Translations under genes and position numbers: made by a program
Assembly (NCBI GenBank): GCA_017936125.1
Contig: JAGBGE010000015.1
Location: 1 to 10,940 of the forward strand
Direction of reading: 5' to 3'
Origin: Clostridia bacterium
GTDB taxonomy: Bacteria; Bacillota_A; Clostridia; Oscillospirales; CAG-272
Length of the DNA: 10,940 nucleotides
The notes under the pieces: model-generated
Seen by the model: only the letters and a program-made list of their open reading frames with translations
Told to the model about the DNA's origin: nothing
Databases searched by the model: none
Shown here: in pieces, positions 6,922 to 10,940 of the stretch
Position numbering within the stretch: position 1 is the stretch's first letter
Layout of the letters: each line of letters starts with the position of its first letter

Positions 6922-7623
6922 ATGGATAATCAGAATTCACGCACAGAAATGCTTATCGGTAAAGAGGGCGTGGAAAGACTCGGTAAGGCGAGAGTTGCCG
7001 TATTCGGAGTCGGTGGAGTCGGCGGATATGCAGTCGAGGCGCTCGCGAGAGCGGGTATCGGTGATATAACGCTCGTTGACTCCGACAGGGTAGCGCTCTC
7101 CAATATCAACAGACAGATTATTGCCACGCACGATAGCGTCGGTAAATATAAGTGCGATTGCTTCCGTGAGCGCATTTTGTCTATCAACCCCGAGGCAAAG
7201 GTGACGGTGCATAATCTTTTCTTCTCCGAGGAAACAAAATCGCTCTTTGATTTTTCGTCATACGACTACGTCATTGATGCGATAGATTCGCTTGCCTCGA
7301 AGATTGAGCTTATCGCACTCGCAAAGGCGGCAGGCACACCGATAATCTCGGCAATGGGCGCAGGCAATAAGCTCGACCCTACGAAATTTGAGGTGTCGGA
7401 TATATCTAAAACCACCGTCTGCCCACTTGCCAGAGCCGTGAGAATTGCTCTCCGTAAGAGAGGGATAAATCACTTGAAGGTGGTTTATTCAATGGAAGAG
7501 CCCGTTATAAAAAACAACCTTGACGAAGAGGGAAACCGTGTTCCTGCGAGTATATCCTTCGTTCCGTCGGTTATGGGACTTATAATTGCAGGCGAGGTAA
7601 TTAAGGATATTGCAACTGAATAA
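6922..7623 (+). CDS. tcdA: E1-like ThiF-family enzyme, probable tRNA threonylcarbamoyladenosine dehydratase (TcdA)
   Basis: TcdA (CsdL/YgdL) uses ATP to dehydrate t6A at position 37 of ANN-reading tRNAs to its cyclic form. The 233-residue protein has the adenylation-domain Rossmann motif GVGGVG (29-34), LVDSD (51-55), the nucleotide-binding SNINRQ (60-65), and VIDAIDS (117-123). It also has MGAGNKLDPTKFEVSDI (145-161) followed by KTTVCPLARAVRIALRKRGI (163-182), a block typical of TcdA rather than ThiF or MoeB. The CXXC zinc pairs usual in MoeB/ThiF are not seen. It is somewhat shorter than the E. coli protein (268). ATG at 6922 follows AAAGGAGAGG, 19 bases after the mnmG stop, so the two are probably cotranscribed. 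Membership of the E1-like family is firm; the exact substrate is inferred. Confidence 0.9.
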   Translation: MDNQNSRTEMLIGKEGVERLGKARVAVFGVGGVGGYAVEALARAGIGDITLVDSDRVALSNINRQIIATHDSVGKYKCDCFRERILSINPEAKVTVHNLFFSEETKSLFDFSSYDYVIDAIDSLASKIELIALAKAAGTPIISAMGAGNKLDPTKFEVSDISKTTVCPLARAVRIALRKRGINHLKVVYSMEEPVIKNNLDEEGNRVPASISFVPSVMGLIIAGEVIKDIATE

Positions 7624-7624
7624 A

Positions 7625-7652
7625 AAAACCGCCCGATTTTTCGGGCGGTTTT
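7625..7652. terminator. Bidirectional intrinsic terminator between tcdA and the ATPase gene
   Basis: AAAACCGCCCGA (7625-7636) and TCGGGCGGTTTT (7641-7652) pair perfectly around a TTTT loop, giving eight inner GC-rich pairs flanked by A and T runs. On the plus strand the stem ends in TTTT and lies two bases after the tcdA stop. On the minus strand it ends in a run of seven Ts and lies just after the ATPase stop. It serves both convergent units. Confidence 0.95.
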
Positions 7653-7656
7653 GCTC

Positions 7657-10068
7657 TTATTTAGACTTCATTTTTGCTTTTCTTTTTTCATCAACCTTAT
7701 TCACTGCCTTGGATACGAGTCTTTCTATATCCGGCAGGAAGAGGTGAAGCAGGAGCGCGAGCGAAATACTCATTCCTACCATGCTGAAGAAGAGCATCAG
7801 ATTCTCAAAAGCGGGGAGAAGATGCAAGAAATCAACAGGGAGTCCGGGAATTATATTTCCAAGATAAATGCTGACGAGCGATACGACAACTATTCCTGCA
7901 CCGACTATCGAGCATACGCCTGCGCGCCATTTGGTGAACGGACGGCAGAGCGCGAGAAGATTGATAAAGCCAACTACCGTTACTACTACCATAGCGATAG
8001 AGTTTCTCATAGCGTCGGTCATAGACATAAATCCTATCTCGCGAATAAGCATTATAACAAGCACCGGAATGAACATAACAAGCGCATTCGGTATACTTCT
8101 CACAAGCACCGTCTGCATAAACGAGCCCTCAATGCGATTATCGTTCGGCTCTAGCGCCAGCAGGAATGAGGCTACACCGATAACGAACATTTCGAGCAGC
8201 ATAAACTGCTTCGGCTCAAAGGGATAGCCCGATAGCGTGCATACCGCAAAGAGCGAAAGGCAGATGGTGAAAACGGTTTTCATAAGGAAGAGCACCGCAG
8301 AGCCGCGCACGTTGTTGATGCAGCGGCGTCCCTCGCGTACCACGTCGGGCAGTGTGCCGAAATCCGAATTGAGAAGCACTATCTGCGACACCTTTCGCGC
8401 TACCTCGCTGCCGTCTGCCATAGCGATAGCGCAGTTCGACTCCTTGAGCGCGAGTGTGTCGTTGACACCGTCACCCGTCATAGCGACGACGTGACCTGCG
8501 TTCTTGAACGCCTTGACGAGCAGAACCTTCTGTTCAGGGGTGACTCTGCCGAATACTGCGTAATCGTCTGCGCAGGCTACGAGCTCCTCGTCGGAGATAT
8601 TCTCGCAGGAGATGTACTTCTCCGCGTCCCAGACGCCGACTCTTGCCGCAATTGTAGAAACGGTTTCAGCGTGGTCGCCCGAGATAATCTTAACAGTAAC
8701 GCCTTGCTCCTGGAATCTGTTGATAGTTTCTGCGGCGGCAGGACGGATTCTGTCCGCAATAGCAATCATTGCCACCGCAACGCCCTCACCATCAAGCGCC
8801 GAGAGTCTTGCGAGAAGTAATACTCGCTCACCAAGACGGGCGTGAGATGCGATTTTTTCCTCAAGCTCTTTTGATACGGGGCAGGGTACGAAGTGCGGAG
8901 CGCCGATAGCGTATACTCCGTGACCGTCGAGCGATACTGCGGAATACTTTCTCGCAGAGGAAAATGGGATTTTATCAAGAACTCTGCATTCGCTCTGTCC
9001 GAAATAATCTATCAGAGCCTTTGAGGTGTTGTTTATACTCTCCTCAGAGCCCTCAACCAGCGACATAATGCTGCGAATCTCTTCCTCGGGAGTTCCGTCG
9101 AGCGACTCGAATGCCGTGACGCACATCGTTCCGTCAGTGATAGTACCCGTCTTGTCGAGGCAGACCACGTCGGCAGATGCGAGCATCTCTATCGAATACA
9201 TATCCTGCACTAGCGTCTTTTTCTTCGACAGCTTGATAACGCTGAGCGTCAGCGTGAGTGTGACTAGCAAATAGCAGCCTGCGGGAATCATACCGATAAC
9301 CGAGCCGCAGGTCTTGATAACAGCAGTCGCAATATCCCTGTCGTATGCGATATAATTCGCAATAAGCATAGCAATCGACATAGGTACCATAAAAATGCCG
9401 ATATACTTTATGAGATTATTCAGGTCGCGGAAAAGGTTAGAGGCGGGAGCCTTGAAGCTCTTTGCCGCCTTTTCGATTTTATGTACGTAGTTTTCCGCAC
9501 CAACGCGGATTACCTTCGCGTAAATTGCGCCGCTGACGAGAAAGCTGCCGGCAAGTACGGTATCACCCGTTTGCTTCTTGATAGCGTCGGACTCGCCTGT
9601 GAGCATACTTTCGTTAGCCTCGGCGTATCCCGAGATAACAACGGCGTCGGACAGCACCTGCTTGCCAAGCTCGATTTTGAGAATATCGCCAAGAACTATA
9701 CCGGATACGTCAATCTCGGTGAGAATTCCGTCACGAAGCACAGTAGCCTTTGGCTCTGTGGTAACAGAGAGCTTCTCAACCGTGCGCTTTGCTCTTATCT
9801 CCTGGATAATGCCGATAAGAACGTTGGGGATTATAATAAATAGGAAGGTAAGATTCGTCGGGCTGTTGAACGCGATAAGCACCAGAGCCACCAGCGCCCA
9901 CACGAAGTTGAAGAAGGTGAGAAGATTGTCGGCGATAATACCGATGTAGCTCTTGCCCGCCTTTTCCTTTGATATATTCACGTTGCCGAGCCTTATCTGC
10001 TCCTTGACCTCGCTTGAAGTCAGGCCGACGATTTTCTCCGGCTCCTGCTTTATGTTTTCGGACTCCAT
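7657..10068 (-). CDS. P-type cation-transporting ATPase (CtpE-like)
   Basis: This is an ATP-driven membrane ion pump of 803 residues with about ten membrane helices: pairs near 44-66/71-90 and 220-239/250-279, then six between about 592 and 778. All core P-type motifs are present: TGES (157-160), the phosphorylation site DKTGT (D305), PFSSARK (368-374), SGDH (463-466), RVTPEQK (508-514) and TGDGVND (531-537). The M4 motif reads IPAGCYLL (261-268), where calcium pumps have PEGL. The nucleotide-domain KGA motif reads IGA (388-390). M6 carries GVASFLLALEPN (631-642). These features resemble the CtpE-like group (mycobacterial CtpE has been linked to calcium uptake), but the ion cannot be assigned here. 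ATG at 10068-10066 follows AAAGGA (10076-10081). The gene is transcribed alone, away from the MBL-fold gene. Confidence 0.93.
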   Translation of the reverse strand: MESENIKQEPEKIVGLTSSEVKEQIRLGNVNISKEKAGKSYIGIIADNLLTFFNFVWALVALVLIAFNSPTNLTFLFIIIPNVLIGIIQEIRAKRTVEKLSVTTEPKATVLRDGILTEIDVSGIVLGDILKIELGKQVLSDAVVISGYAEANESMLTGESDAIKKQTGDTVLAGSFLVSGAIYAKVIRVGAENYVHKIEKAAKSFKAPASNLFRDLNNLIKYIGIFMVPMSIAMLIANYIAYDRDIATAVIKTCGSVIGMIPAGCYLLVTLTLTLSVIKLSKKKTLVQDMYSIEMLASADVVCLDKTGTITDGTMCVTAFESLDGTPEEEIRSIMSLVEGSEESINNTSKALIDYFGQSECRVLDKIPFSSARKYSAVSLDGHGVYAIGAPHFVPCPVSKELEEKIASHARLGERVLLLARLSALDGEGVAVAMIAIADRIRPAAAETINRFQEQGVTVKIISGDHAETVSTIAARVGVWDAEKYISCENISDEELVACADDYAVFGRVTPEQKVLLVKAFKNAGHVVAMTGDGVNDTLALKESNCAIAMADGSEVARKVSQIVLLNSDFGTLPDVVREGRRCINNVRGSAVLFLMKTVFTICLSLFAVCTLSGYPFEPKQFMLLEMFVIGVASFLLALEPNDNRIEGSFMQTVLVRSIPNALVMFIPVLVIMLIREIGFMSMTDAMRNSIAMVVVTVVGFINLLALCRPFTKWRAGVCSIVGAGIVVVSLVSIYLGNIIPGLPVDFLHLLPAFENLMLFFSMVGMSISLALLLHLFLPDIERLVSKAVNKVDEKRKAKMKSK

Positions 10069-10107
10069 AAGGTTATCCTTTCAATTGAATGTTTTTACTG
10101 ATAATAT

Positions 10108-10136
10108 ACTATAACATAATACCGAAAAAATGTCAA
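10108..10136 (-). promoter_or_regulatory. Sigma-A promoter of the P-type ATPase gene
   Basis: On the minus strand TTGACA (10131-10136), a 17-base spacer and TATAGT (10108-10113) match the consensus at 11 of 12 positions. The predicted start near 10101 leaves a leader of only about 32 bases, too short for a metal-sensing riboswitch. Confidence 0.85.
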
Positions 10137-10175
10137 CAAAATAAAGTATTAACAGACAGTGAGAAAAAATAAAAC

Positions 10176-10204
10176 TTGACTTTATGAGCTTTTTGTGCAA
10201 TAAT
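10176..10204 (+). promoter_or_regulatory. Sigma-A promoter of the MBL-fold hydrolase gene
   Basis: TTGACT (10176-10181), a 17-base spacer and AATAAT (10199-10204) lie about 30 bases before the start codon. It is back-to-back with the ATPase promoter, the two -35 boxes being 39 bases apart. No clear shared operator was recognised between them. Confidence 0.7.
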
Positions 10205-10233
10205 AAATATACTACGAAAGGCGGTAATTAAAA

Positions 10234-10923
10234 ATGAAAGTAACTTGGCTTACACAATCAGGACTTCTCTTTGAAAATAAAAAAATAAAAATTCTTGTAG
10301 ACCCATATCTCTCTGACTCTCTCGGTGAAATAAAACCCGAGAAAAAGAGAAGAATTCCCGTAGACGAGTCCTTTTTCGAGGTTAAGCCAGACGTGATTTT
10401 GATTACTCACGACCATATTGACCATCTCGACGTAGTGACTCTCAAGAGATTTCTTGACTCGGCAGAGAAGCCCCTGCTCGTTCTCTCGGGTGAATCGTCG
10501 TACAAAAAGCTCACCGAGCTTGGCGGCGACCACAACTACGTTCTTCTCTCTCCTCACTCTGTATGGAGCGAGCAGGGCGTGACCTTCTATTCTGTGCACG
10601 CGGAGCACACCGACCGTACGGCAGTAGGCTTTATAATCGACGACGGCAAGGAGACCTTCTACGTCAGCGGTGACACTCTCTATAACTACGACGTCATCGA
10701 CGACGTGCTTGACCTCGCTCCCGACGGAGTGGACTTTGCCTTCCTTCCCATCAACGGCAAGGGTAACAATATGAACGCCCGTGACGCTGCCGATTTTGCC
10801 TACGAGATAGGCGCGAAGTGCGCTATTCCCACCCATTACGGTCTTGTCGACGACCTCACGCCCGATGAGTTTGACTTCGATGATCGCATTATCCTTGAGC
10901 CTTACAAAGAAACTACGCTGTAA
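10234..10923 (+). CDS. Metallo-beta-lactamase-fold metal-dependent hydrolase (UlaG-like)
   Basis: This 229-residue protein belongs to the MBL-fold hydrolases related to the UlaG/UPF0173 group; its substrate is unknown. The metal-site ligands are present: THDHIDHLD (H59, H61, D63, H64), a further His in AEHTDRTAVGF (H125), the bridging Asp in SGDT (D147), and the last His in PTHYG (H201). A conserved NGKGNNMNARDAADFAYEIG stretch (174-193) is typical of UlaG-like members. No signal peptide or membrane segment is seen, so it is probably cytoplasmic. ATG at 10234 begins MKVTWLTQSG, a normal start for the family, after a somewhat imperfect AAAGGCGG ribosome binding site. It is divergent from the ATPase gene and followed by 17 bases to the window edge, where nothing can be called. 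Confidence 0.92.
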   Translation: MKVTWLTQSGLLFENKKIKILVDPYLSDSLGEIKPEKKRRIPVDESFFEVKPDVILITHDHIDHLDVVTLKRFLDSAEKPLLVLSGESSYKKLTELGGDHNYVLLSPHSVWSEQGVTFYSVHAEHTDRTAVGFIIDDGKETFYVSGDTLYNYDVIDDVLDLAPDGVDFAFLPINGKGNNMNARDAADFAYEIGAKCAIPTHYGLVDDLTPDEFDFDDRIILEPYKETTL

Positions 10924-10940
10924 TAAAAAAGAGTTTTCCG

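Noticed and set aside
7651..8154. Plus-strand 167-codon open frame opposite the ATPase C-terminus
   Set aside because: It is antisense to conserved membrane segments of the ATPase. Its Tyr/His/Arg-rich composition is an artefact, and it starts in the terminator region.
10069..10101. Possible magnesium or metal riboswitch ahead of the ATPase
   Set aside because: The predicted leader is only about 32 bases, too short for an M-box, ykkC or NiCo-type riboswitch, and no conserved core is visible.

Overview
The window looks like chromosomal core sequence from a Gram-positive bacterium, probably an uncultured member of the Clostridia (Oscillospiraceae/Ruminococcaceae-like). This is inferred from the hrcA-grpE-dnaK order, a CIRCE operator, RNase Y followed by a YmdB phosphodiesterase, strong AGGAGG-type ribosome binding sites, sigma-A promoters with 17-base spacers, AT-rich intergenic DNA and GAG/CTT-rich codon use. 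No phage, transposase, CRISPR array, rRNA or tRNA gene is visible. I see no previously undescribed multi-gene system. The points worth a second look are mainly regulatory and structural.

Layout. Positions 1-2068 (minus strand) hold the class I heat-shock operon hrcA-grpE-dnaK, with dnaK cut by the window edge. Its promoter and CIRCE operator lie at 2096-2164, and a second promoter-like sequence without CIRCE sits between grpE and dnaK. A 411-base divergent intergenic region (2069-2479) carries the hrcA promoter and, facing the other way, a perfect-consensus promoter for rny. Positions 2480-7623 (plus strand) hold rny (RNase Y), ymdB-like phosphodiesterase, mnmG (tRNA U34 modification) and a tcdA-type E1-like enzyme (tRNA A37 modification). 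They are followed by a bidirectional terminator at 7625-7652. The rny-ymdB gap contains a long nested inverted repeat and a second GC-rich hairpin.

Positions 7657-10068 (minus strand) encode an 803-residue CtpE-like P-type ATPase that converges on tcdA at the shared terminator. It is divergent from a UlaG-like metallo-beta-lactamase-fold hydrolase (10234-10923, plus strand). The two genes use clear back-to-back promoters in the 165-base gap.

How the genes relate. The left part is protein quality control: the DnaK/GrpE chaperone machine with its repressor HrcA. The middle part concerns RNA: mRNA decay (RNase Y), a cyclic-nucleotide phosphodiesterase that is its usual Firmicutes neighbour, and two anticodon-loop modification enzymes. 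The right part is a membrane ion pump and a small metal-dependent hydrolase with no evident link to the rest.
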